Below, one piece after another: positions 50,500-59,586 of a stretch of DNA of 64,000 nucleotides; position 1 is the stretch's first letter, and every line of letters begins with the position of its first letter. The notes under the pieces are model-generated. The model searched no databases. It was not told the origin of the DNA and worked only from the letters and a program-made list of their open reading frames with translations. The DNA is from UBA11524 sp965646445. Lineage in GTDB: Bacteria; Bacillota; Clostridia; Christensenellales; Aristaeellaceae. The translations under genes and the position numbers were made by a program. The DNA is taken from the NCBI GenBank assembly GCA_965646445.1, contig CBFFZW010000006.1, positions 35,554 through 99,553 on the forward strand. Direction: 5' to 3'.

Positions 50500-53400
50500 A
50501 TCCCGAATTACGTAAGGTCATGATTATTGGCTCCGGCCCGATTGTTATTGGTCAGGCCGCGGAATTTGACTACGCCGGCTCACAGGCCTGCCGCGCGCTG
50601 AAGGACGCCGACCTGGAGGTGGTGCTGGTCAACCCCAATCCTGCGACCATCATGACCGACCATACCTCCGCCGATCATATTTATATCGAGCCCCTGTCCC
50701 TGGAGGTGCTGCGCCGCATCATCATCAAGGAGAAACCGGATTCGCTGCTTTCCACCCTGGGCGGCCAGAGCGGTCTGACCCTGTCCATGCAGCTGGCCAA
50801 GGAAGGCTTCCTGGAGCAGCACGGTGTGAAGCTCCTGGGCGCCAAGTGCGAGACCATCGAGAAGGCCGAGGACCGCCAGCAGTTCAAGGACACCATGCAG
50901 GCCATCCACCAGCCTTGTATTCCCTCCGAGGTGGTGGAAACGGTGGAGGCCGCTTTGGACTTCGCCAGAACCATCGGGTATCCCGTCATCGTCCGTCCTG
51001 CCTATACTCTGGGCGGCACCGGCGGCGGTATCTGCCAGGACGAGAAGGAGCTGGAGGAGATCGCGGCCAACGGTCTGCGGCTTTCGCCCATCACCCAGAT
51101 TCTGGTGGAGAAGTGCGTTTCCGGCTGGAAGGAGATCGAGTTCGAGGTCATCCGGGACAAGAAGGGCAACACCATCGCTGTGTGCTCCATGGAGAACATC
51201 GACCCCGTGGGCGTGCATACCGGCGATTCCATCGTGGTGGCTCCCGCGCTGACCCTGGCGGATCGGGAGTATCAGATGCTTCGCCGCGCGGCGCTGGACA
51301 TCGTCAACGCCCTGGAGGTGGAGGGCGGCTGCAACTGCCAGTTTGCCCTGCACCCGGATTCCTTCGAGTACGCCGTCATCGAGGTCAATCCCCGCGTGAG
51401 CCGTTCCTCGGCCCTGGCCTCCAAGGCCACGGGCTATCCCATCGCCAAGTGCGCCGCCCAGATCGCCATCGGCTTCACCCTGGACGAGATGCAGAACGCC
51501 GTCACCGGCAAAACCTGCGCCTGCTTTGAGCCCTCGGTGGACTATATCGTGGCCAAGGTGCCCAAGTGGCCCTTTGACAAGTTTGTGTACGGCAAGCGTA
51601 CCCTGGGCACGCAGATGAAGGCCACGGGCGAGGTCATGTCCATCGGCGTCAGCGTGGAACAGGCGCTGATGAAGGCCGTGCGCGGCGCGGAAATCGGCTG
51701 CGACACCCTGCGTATGAAGGCCATGGCCGAGCTGAGCGACGAGGAGCTGCTGGCCCTTATCGGCAAATGCACCGATCAGCGGATGTTTGCGGTGTATGAG
51801 GCCATCGGCCGGGGCATCACCCTCGAAAAGCTCCATGAGATCACCATGATCGACATGTTCTTCCTCAACAAGTTCAAGAACCTGCTGGACATGGAGAACT
51901 GCCTGAAGGTCGGCGGCGTGGATGAGGAAACCTACCTGGCCGCCAAGCGCATGGGCTATCCCGACCAGGCCATCGAGCGCCTGTCCGGCGCGAAGGTGCC
52001 TTGCCACCGCGATCCCGTTTACAAGATGGTGGATACCTGCGCCGCGGAGTTCCCGGCCGAGACCCCCTATTTCTATGCTACCTATGACGATGAGAACGAG
52101 GCGGCGGAATTCCTGGCGGAGCGCCCCAAGAAGCCCTGCGTGGTGGTGCTGGGCTCCGGCCCGATCCGTATCGGTCAGGGCATTGAGTTCGACTATGCCT
52201 CCGTGCACTGCGTTTGGATGCTCAAGCAGGCGGGCTACGACGTGGTGATGATTAACAACAACCCCGAGACCGTTTCCACGGACTTTGATACGGCGGATCG
52301 CCTGTACTTCGAGCCCCTGACGCCGGAGGACGTGCTGGGCGTCATCGCCACCGAGCAGCCTGAGGGTGTGGTGGCGGCCTTCGGCGGTCAGACGGCCATC
52401 AAGCTGACCCACGCCCTGGAGAGCGCCGGTGTGCGCATCCTGGGCACCTCCGCCGATATGATCGACGCCGCCGAGGATCGTGAGCGTTTCGACGCGGCCA
52501 TGGAGAAGTACGGCATCAAGCGGCCCAAGGGCTCCACCGTGATGACCACGGAGGAGGCCCTCAGGGCAGCCAATGAGCTGGGCTATCCCGTGCTGGTGCG
52601 GCCTTCCTATGTGCTGGGCGGCCAGAACATGATTATCGCCTATCAGGACAGCGACATCGTCGAGTACATGAAGATCATCCTGTCCCAGGGCATCGAGAAC
52701 CCCATCCTGATTGACCAGTACCTGAAGGGCATCGAGGCCGAGGCCGACGCCATCTGCGACGGCGAGGACGTGCTGATCCCCGGAATCATGGAGCATGTGG
52801 AGAGCTCTGGCGTCCACAGCGGCGACTCCATCGCCGTCTACCCCGCCTGGAACCTCACCGGCGCCATGACCCAGCGGCTGATCGAAGTTACCCGCCAAAT
52901 CGCCCTTGAATTGGGTACGGTGGGCCTCATCAACATCCAGTACATCGTATACCACAACGAGGTCTACGTCATCGAGGCCAACCCCCGGGCCAGCCGCACG
53001 GTGCCTTATATCAGCAAGGTGACGGGCGTGCCCATGGTGGATCTGGCGGTGCGGGCCATGCTGGGCGAGAAAATCCGCGATATGGGTTACGGAACGGGCC
53101 TGTATCGGCAGAGCCCGTACTTCGCGGTGAAGGTGCCCTGCTTCTCCTTTGAGAAGCTGGCCGACGTGGATACCCACCTGGGCCCGGAGATGAAGTCCAC
53201 CGGCGAGGTGCTGGGTCTGGGTTCCAACCTCCAGGAGGCCATTTACAAGGGCCTGGTGGCCGCCGGGTACAAGATGAGCCATCAGGGCGGGCTGCTGGTG
53301 TCCGTGCGGGACAAGGACAAGGCGGAGGCCGCCGACGTTGCCCGCAAGTTCGCCCAGCTGGGCTTCAACCTCTTCGCGACGCCCGGCACGGCCAAGGCGC

Positions 53401-54515
53401 TGCTGGAGCATGGCCTTTACGCGGCCACGGTGCGCCACAATGCCATGGAGCGGATGCTGGAAATGAATCAGGTGCAGTATGTGATCTCCACCTCTGTCAA
53501 GGGCCGCAGCCCGCTACTGGAGTCCGTGCGGATGCGCCGTAAGGCCGTGGAGCGCGGCATTCCGCTATTCACCAGCCTGGATACCGCCAACGCCCTGGTG
53601 GATGCCCTGACCAGCCGCTACACCCTGCAAAATGTGGAGCTGGTGGACATTAACAACATGCGCGCCGAGCGCACCAAGCTGCGCTTTGTGAAAATGCGCG
53701 GCACCGGCAATGACTACCTGTACTTTGACTGCTTTGACCAGACGGTGGAAAGCCCCAAGTCCCTGGCGGTGCGCCTGTCCAACCGCCGCACGGGCGTTGG
53801 CTCCGACGGCATTGTGCTCATCCTGCCCAGCGAGCGCGCGGATGCCAAGATGCGCATGTTCAACGCCGATGGCAGCGAGGGCTATGTATCCGGCAACGCC
53901 ATCCGCTGCGTGGCCAAATATCTCTATGAATCCGGGCGGGTGCGCAAGGCTGCCATGAGCTTGGAAACGGGCAGCGGCATCAAGAGCGCCCAGCTGTTCA
54001 TCCGGGAGGACATCGTGTTCTCCGTACTGGTGGATATGGGCTGCCCCGCCTTCCGCCCGGCGGAGGTTCCCGTGAAGTTGGACGGCGACCGGGTGATGGA
54101 GCGCAAGGTCTTCCTGGCGGGGGAGGAGCGCGTCATCAGCTGCGTGAGCATGGGCAATCCCCATGTGGTCATGTTTGTGGAGGACGTGGATCGCATCCCC
54201 CTGGAGCAGGTCGGCCCGCAGATCGAGCAGGCCAGCATCTTCCCCCAGCGGGTGAACGTCTCCTTTGCCCAGGTGATCGACCGCAACAGCATCAAGATGC
54301 GCGTGTGGGAGCGGGGCATCGGTGAGACCGCCGCCTGCGGCACCGGCGCCTGCGCGGTGGCAGTGGCCGCCGTGGAAACCGGCCTGTGCGGCCGTGACGC
54401 TGACATCGACCTGCGCCTGCCCGGCGGCATCCTGGTGGTGCGCTACGAGCAGGACGGCCGCGTGTGGCTCACCGGCGACGCGGTGACGGACTTTGAGGGT
54501 ACCATCCGCATCTAA
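50490..54515 (+). CDS. carB: Carbamoyl-phosphate synthase large subunit fused to a diaminopimelate epimerase-like domain
   Basis: One open frame of 1341 codons. Residues 1-1056 are a complete CarB: two ATP-grasp halves (VMIIGSGPIVIGQAAEFDYA and VVVLGSGPIRIGQGIEFDYA mark their starts) and a C-terminal allosteric MGS domain ending in YTLQNVELVDINN, where CarB normally stops. Residue 1057 is Met, and 1057-1341 form a DapF-like domain: RFVKMRGTGNDYLYFD, NADGSEGYVSGNAIRCVAKY, MGNPHVVMF, and the second catalytic Cys in GETAACGTGACAVAVA. The position of the first catalytic Cys (usually CGNGxRC or CGNAIRC) reads SGNAIRC, codon TCC. No stop codon or strong ribosome site separates the parts; GGTGG lies 11 bases before the internal ATG (53658), so separate initiation is possible. 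Confidence 0.9.
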   Translation: MPLNPELRKVMIIGSGPIVIGQAAEFDYAGSQACRALKDADLEVVLVNPNPATIMTDHTSADHIYIEPLSLEVLRRIIIKEKPDSLLSTLGGQSGLTLSMQLAKEGFLEQHGVKLLGAKCETIEKAEDRQQFKDTMQAIHQPCIPSEVVETVEAALDFARTIGYPVIVRPAYTLGGTGGGICQDEKELEEIAANGLRLSPITQILVEKCVSGWKEIEFEVIRDKKGNTIAVCSMENIDPVGVHTGDSIVVAPALTLADREYQMLRRAALDIVNALEVEGGCNCQFALHPDSFEYAVIEVNPRVSRSSALASKATGYPIAKCAAQIAIGFTLDEMQNAVTGKTCACFEPSVDYIVAKVPKWPFDKFVYGKRTLGTQMKATGEVMSIGVSVEQALMKAVRGAEIGCDTLRMKAMAELSDEELLALIGKCTDQRMFAVYEAIGRGITLEKLHEITMIDMFFLNKFKNLLDMENCLKVGGVDEETYLAAKRMGYPDQAIERLSGAKVPCHRDPVYKMVDTCAAEFPAETPYFYATYDDENEAAEFLAERPKKPCVVVLGSGPIRIGQGIEFDYASVHCVWMLKQAGYDVVMINNNPETVSTDFDTADRLYFEPLTPEDVLGVIATEQPEGVVAAFGGQTAIKLTHALESAGVRILGTSADMIDAAEDRERFDAAMEKYGIKRPKGSTVMTTEEALRAANELGYPVLVRPSYVLGGQNMIIAYQDSDIVEYMKIILSQGIENPILIDQYLKGIEAEADAICDGEDVLIPGIMEHVESSGVHSGDSIAVYPAWNLTGAMTQRLIEVTRQIALELGTVGLINIQYIVYHNEVYVIEANPRASRTVPYISKVTGVPMVDLAVRAMLGEKIRDMGYGTGLYRQSPYFAVKVPCFSFEKLADVDTHLGPEMKSTGEVLGLGSNLQEAIYKGLVAAGYKMSHQGGLLVSVRDKDKAEAADVARKFAQLGFNLFATPGTAKALLEHGLYAATVRHNAMERMLEMNQVQYVISTSVKGRSPLLESVRMRRKAVERGIPLFTSLDTANALVDALTSRYTLQNVELVDINNMRAERTKLRFVKMRGTGNDYLYFDCFDQTVESPKSLAVRLSNRRTGVGSDGIVLILPSERADAKMRMFNADGSEGYVSGNAIRCVAKYLYESGRVRKAAMSLETGSGIKSAQLFIREDIVFSVLVDMGCPAFRPAEVPVKLDGDRVMERKVFLAGEERVISCVSMGNPHVVMFVEDVDRIPLEQVGPQIEQASIFPQRVNVSFAQVIDRNSIKMRVWERGIGETAACGTGACAVAVAAVETGLCGRDADIDLRLPGGILVVRYEQDGRVWLTGDAVTDFEGTIRI

Positions 54516-54533
54516 CAGGATAATGACATAAAG

Positions 54534-54573
54534 AAGATCGCCTGGGGCGGGGAGGCCCTGGGCGATCTTTTTG
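54534..54573 (+). terminator. Terminator of the argF-carA-carB operon
   Basis: AAGATCGCC pairs with GGCGATCTT around a GC-rich interior, followed by TTTTG. Confidence 0.85.
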
Positions 54574-54608
54574 TGTGGGCGCTGATGCCGTATCACGGTA
54601 GAAAGAGA

Positions 54609-54637
54609 GGGCCCCGCATACCGCGGAGCCCCTTTTT
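54609..54637. terminator. Terminator of the pot operon (also possible on the plus strand)
   Basis: GGGCCCCGC pairs with GCGGAGCCC (one mismatch). On the minus strand it follows potD and is succeeded by TCTCTTTCT; on the plus strand TTTTT follows. Confidence 0.7.
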
Positions 54638-54655
54638 GCTGCCGGAATTCAGGCT

Positions 54656-55690
54656 TTACTTCGTATTCTTGATTTCCATCCACATGGCCTCGTAGACGCT
54701 GCGGAAGCTGTCCTCGATGTCCTGGAAGAATTCGCAGTTGGCGACGGTTTCCTCCGTGGGGTTCATGACGGTGTTGCTGGTGTATTCTTCGCCCATCAGC
54801 TCAATGGCGCCCTTGTTGGGGGAGGAATAGCGGATGTAATCGCAGTTCATCCGGGCGATGTCGGGGCGGCAGAGGAAGTTGATGAACTTCTCCGCGTTCT
54901 CCTTGTTGCGGGCGGCCTTGGGGATGACCATGGGATCGACCCAGACGTTGGAGCCCTCCTTGGGCACAGCGTAGGCCAGGTCTTCGTTCAGGTCGATGGC
55001 ATACTGGGCGTCGCCGGACCACATCAGGGCCAGCGCGGCCTCGCCGGCGACCATCTTGTCCTTGGTTTCATCCACCTGATAGGCCTTCACCATGCCGGTC
55101 TGTTTCTGCTCGATGAGCTTCTGCTTGGCGGCCATCAGGTCGGGCACCTCACGGGTGTTCATGGAGTAGCCCAGGTACTTCAGCGTGATGCCCATGGAAT
55201 CGCGGATGGAATCCAGCATGAAGACGTTGTTCTGATACTTGGTATCCCACAGAATGGCCCAGGAATCCACGGGCTCATCCACCATGGTGGTGTTGTAAAG
55301 GATGCCCACCGTGCCCCACATATACGGGACGGAATAAGCGTTGGTGGGATCGTAGGAGGGGTTCAGGAGATTCTCCATGGTATAGCACATGTTGGGCACA
55401 TTGTCGAAGTTGATCTCCGCCAGCATGTCCTTGGCCAGCATCCGCTCGACGATATAATCAGAGGGGAAGCACAGGTCGAAGGCGCCGGGGTTGGCTTCCA
55501 CCTGAACGATCATGTCCTCGTTGGTGGTGAAGTTCATGTAGTTCACCTTGATGCCCGTTTCCTCCTGGAAGAGCTGGATGACGGCCTCGTCAATGTAGTC
55601 CTCCCAGTTGAAGACGTTGACCACTTCCTCGGCGGAAGCGCTCAGGGGGAACAGCAGGATGGCGAAAAGGATGCACAGCAGCTTTTTCAT
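54656..55690 (-). CDS. potD: Spermidine/putrescine ABC transporter substrate-binding protein
   Basis: Binds polyamine outside the membrane for the PotABC importer. The 344-residue protein has a signal peptide (MKKLLCILFAILLFPLSASA) without a lipobox Cys, then the family start VVNVFNWEDYIDEAVIQLF. Further PotD features are FDLCFPSDYIVERMLAKDML, PYMWGTVGILYNTTMV and ALMWSGDAQYAIDLN with the aromatic and acidic residues of the polyamine pocket. AGGAGG lies before the start at 55690. Last gene of the operon. Confidence 0.93.
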   Translation of the reverse strand: MKKLLCILFAILLFPLSASAEEVVNVFNWEDYIDEAVIQLFQEETGIKVNYMNFTTNEDMIVQVEANPGAFDLCFPSDYIVERMLAKDMLAEINFDNVPNMCYTMENLLNPSYDPTNAYSVPYMWGTVGILYNTTMVDEPVDSWAILWDTKYQNNVFMLDSIRDSMGITLKYLGYSMNTREVPDLMAAKQKLIEQKQTGMVKAYQVDETKDKMVAGEAALALMWSGDAQYAIDLNEDLAYAVPKEGSNVWVDPMVIPKAARNKENAEKFINFLCRPDIARMNCDYIRYSSPNKGAIELMGEEYTSNTVMNPTEETVANCEFFQDIEDSFRSVYEAMWMEIKNTK

Positions 55691-55754
55691 GGGGAAAACC
55701 TCCTAATCACAGTTTCTTGCACAATCAAACGCCGGGTGGCGATGAGGCACGGGG

Positions 55755-56522
55755 TTATTTGGATTCGGCCGTCCGGCGGTTGACGATGATGAGCAGCACC
55801 AGCAGCGCCACGAACATCAGCGCCGACAGCGCGTTCAGGGAAGGCTCGATGCCCTTGCGGGCGGAGGAATAGATCAGGGTGGAAAGGTTCTGCACCAGGG
55901 GCGAGGTGGTAAAGTAGCTGATGGTGAAATCGTCCAGGGACAGGGTGAAGGCCAGCATGGCCCCGGTGATGATGCCGCTCTTGCACTCGGGGATGATGAC
56001 GTGGGTGAGGGCGTAGGAGGGCGTCGCGCCCAGATCCAGGGCGGCCTCGTAGGTGTGCTTGTTCATCTGCTTGAGCTTGGGCAGCACGGACAGGATGACG
56101 TACGGGGTATCGAAGGTGATGTGCGCCAGCAGCATGGTGAAGTAGCCGCGATCCACCTTGGTAAAGAGGAACAGCAGCATCAGGGAAATGCCCGTCACAA
56201 TGTCCGGCATGGTGTTGGGCAGGTTGGTGAGGGTCATCATGAAAGCCTGCGGGCGCTTCTTCATGCTGTAAATGCCGATGGCCGCCAGGGTGCCCAGGAT
56301 GGTGGCGACGATCATCGCCAGCACGGCAATGGACAGGGTGACGTACAGGGCGTTGAGGATGCGGGCGTCGCTGAACAATTCGCCGTACCAGCGCAGGGAG
56401 AAGCCCTCCCACTTGGCCCGGCTCTTGCCCGCGTTGAAGGACTGGACGATCAGCACCAGAATGGGGACATAGAGGAAAATGAGGATGGCGGCCAGGTAGA
56501 ACCGCTTGAAGAACTTTTTCAC
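55755..56522 (-). CDS. potC: Polyamine ABC transporter permease PotC
   Basis: A 255-residue integral membrane protein with six predicted helices. It has the EAA loop typical of binding-protein-dependent permeases in the form YEAALDLGATPSYALTHVIIPE, and an N-terminal FYLAAILIFLYVPILVLIVQSF. It forms the channel with PotB. Its start overlaps the end of potB by four bases. Confidence 0.93.
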   Translation of the reverse strand: MKKFFKRFYLAAILIFLYVPILVLIVQSFNAGKSRAKWEGFSLRWYGELFSDARILNALYVTLSIAVLAMIVATILGTLAAIGIYSMKKRPQAFMMTLTNLPNTMPDIVTGISLMLLFLFTKVDRGYFTMLLAHITFDTPYVILSVLPKLKQMNKHTYEAALDLGATPSYALTHVIIPECKSGIITGAMLAFTLSLDDFTISYFTTSPLVQNLSTLIYSSARKGIEPSLNALSALMFVALLVLLIIVNRRTAESK

Positions 56523-57511
56523 GCGATGCCGCCTCCTTCGCCGTTGGGATCCGCCTTGCGCAGGATGCTCAGGGAGATCAGGATCAGCACCATCATGATG
56601 AGCGAGAGGGCGCTGCCCACATTCCAGTTGCCCTCCACCAGGAACTTGCTTTCGATGAGGTCGCCGAACATCATGGTGTTGCCGCCGCCCAGCATCCGGG
56701 GGATGAAGAAGGTGGTCACCGAGGGCATGAACACCATGGTGATGCCGCTGATGACGCCGGGGATGGACAGGGGCATGGTGACCTTGTACAGGGTCTTCCA
56801 GCCGTTGCAGCCCAGGTCAGCCGCGGCCTCTGACAGGCGGTGATCCATCTTGCTCAGCACCGTGTAGATGGGGAAGACCATGAAGGGCAGGAAGTTGTAG
56901 ACCATGCCCAGCAGCACCGCGCCGGAGTTGTACATCAGCCGCGCGCCCTCAAAGCCCAGGAGGCGAAGGAAGGTGTTGATGAGGCCGCTGTCCTCCAGCA
57001 GGCTCATCCAGGCGATGGTGCGCAGGAGGAAATTCATCCACATGGGGATGATGAACAGCACCACCAGCGTGGGGCCCAGCTTCATTTCGCGGTCGGCCAT
57101 GAACAGCGCGGCGGGATAGCCCAGCACCAGGCAGATGACGGTACACTCGAAGGCCATCCACAGGGAGTAGATCAGCGTGTCCACGTTGACCGTGCCCCGG
57201 GAGATGTACTGCGCGCCCTCCTCGCCCATGGCCTGGAGGATAACCTTGTTGGACTCGTAATTGCTGTCCCAGAAGCTGCGGAAGTTATCCAGGGTGAAGG
57301 CGCCGCTGGCGTCGGTGAAGGCGTAGTAGCCGATCAGCAGCACCGGCAGGACGGTGAAGAGCATCATCCACAGGGCGTAGGGGGAGGCGAACAGGGAGCG
57401 CTTGACGCCCCCGTTGCGCCGGACGGAGACGGCCACCATGGCGCCGAAGCCGATCAGCCCCAGCGCCATCAGCAGCCAGGCCCACCAGGGCAGGGCGATG
57501 TCACGAATCAT
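56519..57511 (-). CDS. potB: Polyamine ABC transporter permease PotB
   Basis: A 330-residue permease with an extra N-terminal membrane helix (about residues 8-30) before the normal PotB core, which begins SPYALWMMLFTVLPVLLIG. The EAA loop reads SEAAADLGCNGWKTLYKVTMP. PotB proteins are usually around 275-310 residues, so the N-terminal helix is an addition. Start at 57511 lies four bases after the end of potA, with GAGG upstream. Confidence 0.92.
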   Translation of the reverse strand: MIRDIALPWWAWLLMALGLIGFGAMVAVSVRRNGGVKRSLFASPYALWMMLFTVLPVLLIGYYAFTDASGAFTLDNFRSFWDSNYESNKVILQAMGEEGAQYISRGTVNVDTLIYSLWMAFECTVICLVLGYPAALFMADREMKLGPTLVVLFIIPMWMNFLLRTIAWMSLLEDSGLINTFLRLLGFEGARLMYNSGAVLLGMVYNFLPFMVFPIYTVLSKMDHRLSEAAADLGCNGWKTLYKVTMPLSIPGVISGITMVFMPSVTTFFIPRMLGGGNTMMFGDLIESKFLVEGNWNVGSALSLIMMVLILISLSILRKADPNGEGGGIA

Positions 57512-57515
57512 GCCG

Positions 57516-58571
<1,056 letters not shown>

Positions 58572-58604
58572 GGTGGAAGGCTCCCTTCGTGGATGTGATG
58601 GGGG

Positions 58605-59177
58605 TCAAAAACTGGGCGGGCTGGAGACCCAGAGCACCCGGGCGTGGGTCTTCCCGGCGTTGGACAAATAGTGGGTCTCCCGGGGATGGATGCAGAAGCT
58701 GCACCCGGAGCGTACCCGGATCTTTTTCTCGCCCATGACCAGGAAAACGCTGCCGGAGAGGACGTAGCCGAATTCCTCGCCCTCATGGGGGGGCAGGGGA
58801 TAGCTTTCGCCGCCCTCGTCCATGTCCAGGAGGATGGGCTCCATGTCGTTTTTCTGGGCGTCGGGCACCAGCCAGGTGATGACGCCGCGGATGCTTTCCG
58901 CGTCCTCCTTGACGAACATATCCTGGGGGGTGAAGACGATCTTCTCCTTGGCCTTTTCGCTGAAAAAGGCCGAAAGGGAGGAGCCGAGGCACTCCAGCAT
59001 ATCCGTCAGCGTGGCGATGGAGGGGGACGCCAGGTTCCGCTCCACCTGCGAGATGAAGCCCTTGCTCAATTCGCACCGATCCGCCAGATCCTCCTGGGTC
59101 AACCCCCGCTGAATGCGCAGCAGCCGCAGCTTTTCACCGATGTCCACGTTGCCAACCCCGCTTTCTGACAAAGTCAT
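58605..59177 (-). CDS. XRE-cupin transcriptional regulator of the pot operon
   Basis: A 190-residue regulator: an N-terminal helix-turn-helix of the Xre type (IGEKLRLLRIQRGLTQEDLA, then LSKGFISQVERNLASPSIAT) and a C-terminal cupin (PPHEGEEFGYVLSGSVFLVMG, CSFCIHPRETHYLSNAG), the PuuR-like layout. As first gene of the potABCD operon it most likely senses a polyamine-related ligand and represses the operon through the palindromes just upstream. The start is uncertain: ATG at 59177 has no ribosome site; GTG at 59147, after GCGGGG, keeps the whole domain. Confidence 0.9.
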   Translation of the reverse strand: MTLSESGVGNVDIGEKLRLLRIQRGLTQEDLADRCELSKGFISQVERNLASPSIATLTDMLECLGSSLSAFFSEKAKEKIVFTPQDMFVKEDAESIRGVITWLVPDAQKNDMEPILLDMDEGGESYPLPPHEGEEFGYVLSGSVFLVMGEKKIRVRSGCSFCIHPRETHYLSNAGKTHARVLWVSSPPSF

Positions 59178-59207
59178 GTTATACTAAACTTTCAGTCAAT
59201 ATCGCTT

Positions 59208-59224
59208 GTTTAGAAAAACTAAAC
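59208..59224. promoter_or_regulatory. Palindromic operator 1 for the XRE-cupin regulator
   Basis: GTTTAG-5-CTAAAC: a perfect 6-bp inverted repeat with AAAAA in the centre. The half-site CTAAAC also occurs once more at 59184-59189, close to the start codon. Confidence 0.65.
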
Positions 59225-59240
59225 GCCGGGTAAAGGTACG

Positions 59241-59261
59241 AGGTTTAGTTTTCCTAAACCT
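59241..59261. promoter_or_regulatory. Palindromic operator 2 for the XRE-cupin regulator
   Basis: AGGTTTAG-5-CTAAACCT: a perfect 8-bp inverted repeat with the same core and the same 5-base spacing as operator 1. The two centres are 35 bases apart. Confidence 0.7.
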
Positions 59262-59586
59262 GAAAACGCAACATATTAAACCACAACGCCCGCTCCATGT
59301 CAAGGGCTTTGTCGAATTTTTGCCGGATTTTTTTGCGAAGGCAATTCGGCCATGATCGTCAGGGCGCCGGGGGCTTCACGTCCCATCGTTATGGAACCAT
59401 TGTTGATAGGGCTGTCTTCATCCGTGCTTGCAAAATTGTCATCATCATAAAGAATTTATCATTCGCTTTCTTTCCGGGCAGGAGAGGCGCGCCGTCAGCC
59501 GAATATATTCAGGGACGGCCGCCATTGCGAGGCATGACCATCGGGCGGCCGACGGCCCCGAACAGATTCAGAGGAGGAAACAACGG
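59262..59586. other. Intergenic region before the GH2 gene, no gene seen
   Basis: About 325 bases of mixed composition between operators and the GH2 start. It has T-rich patches (GGATTTTTTTGCG near 59328) but I see no convincing sigma-A promoter, RNA motif or small ORF with a ribosome site except the GAGGAGG before GH2. Confidence 0.4.

Noticed and set aside
50580..53438. Very long open frame on the minus strand opposite carB
   Set aside because: No ribosome site, composition rich in His, Gly and Leu from reading GC-rich codons backwards, and fully covered by an unmistakable gene on the plus strand.
59178..59207. TTGACT as the -35 of the regulator promoter
   Set aside because: The only good -10-like hexamer (TATAAC) is 10 bases away instead of about 17, so the promoter could not be assigned.
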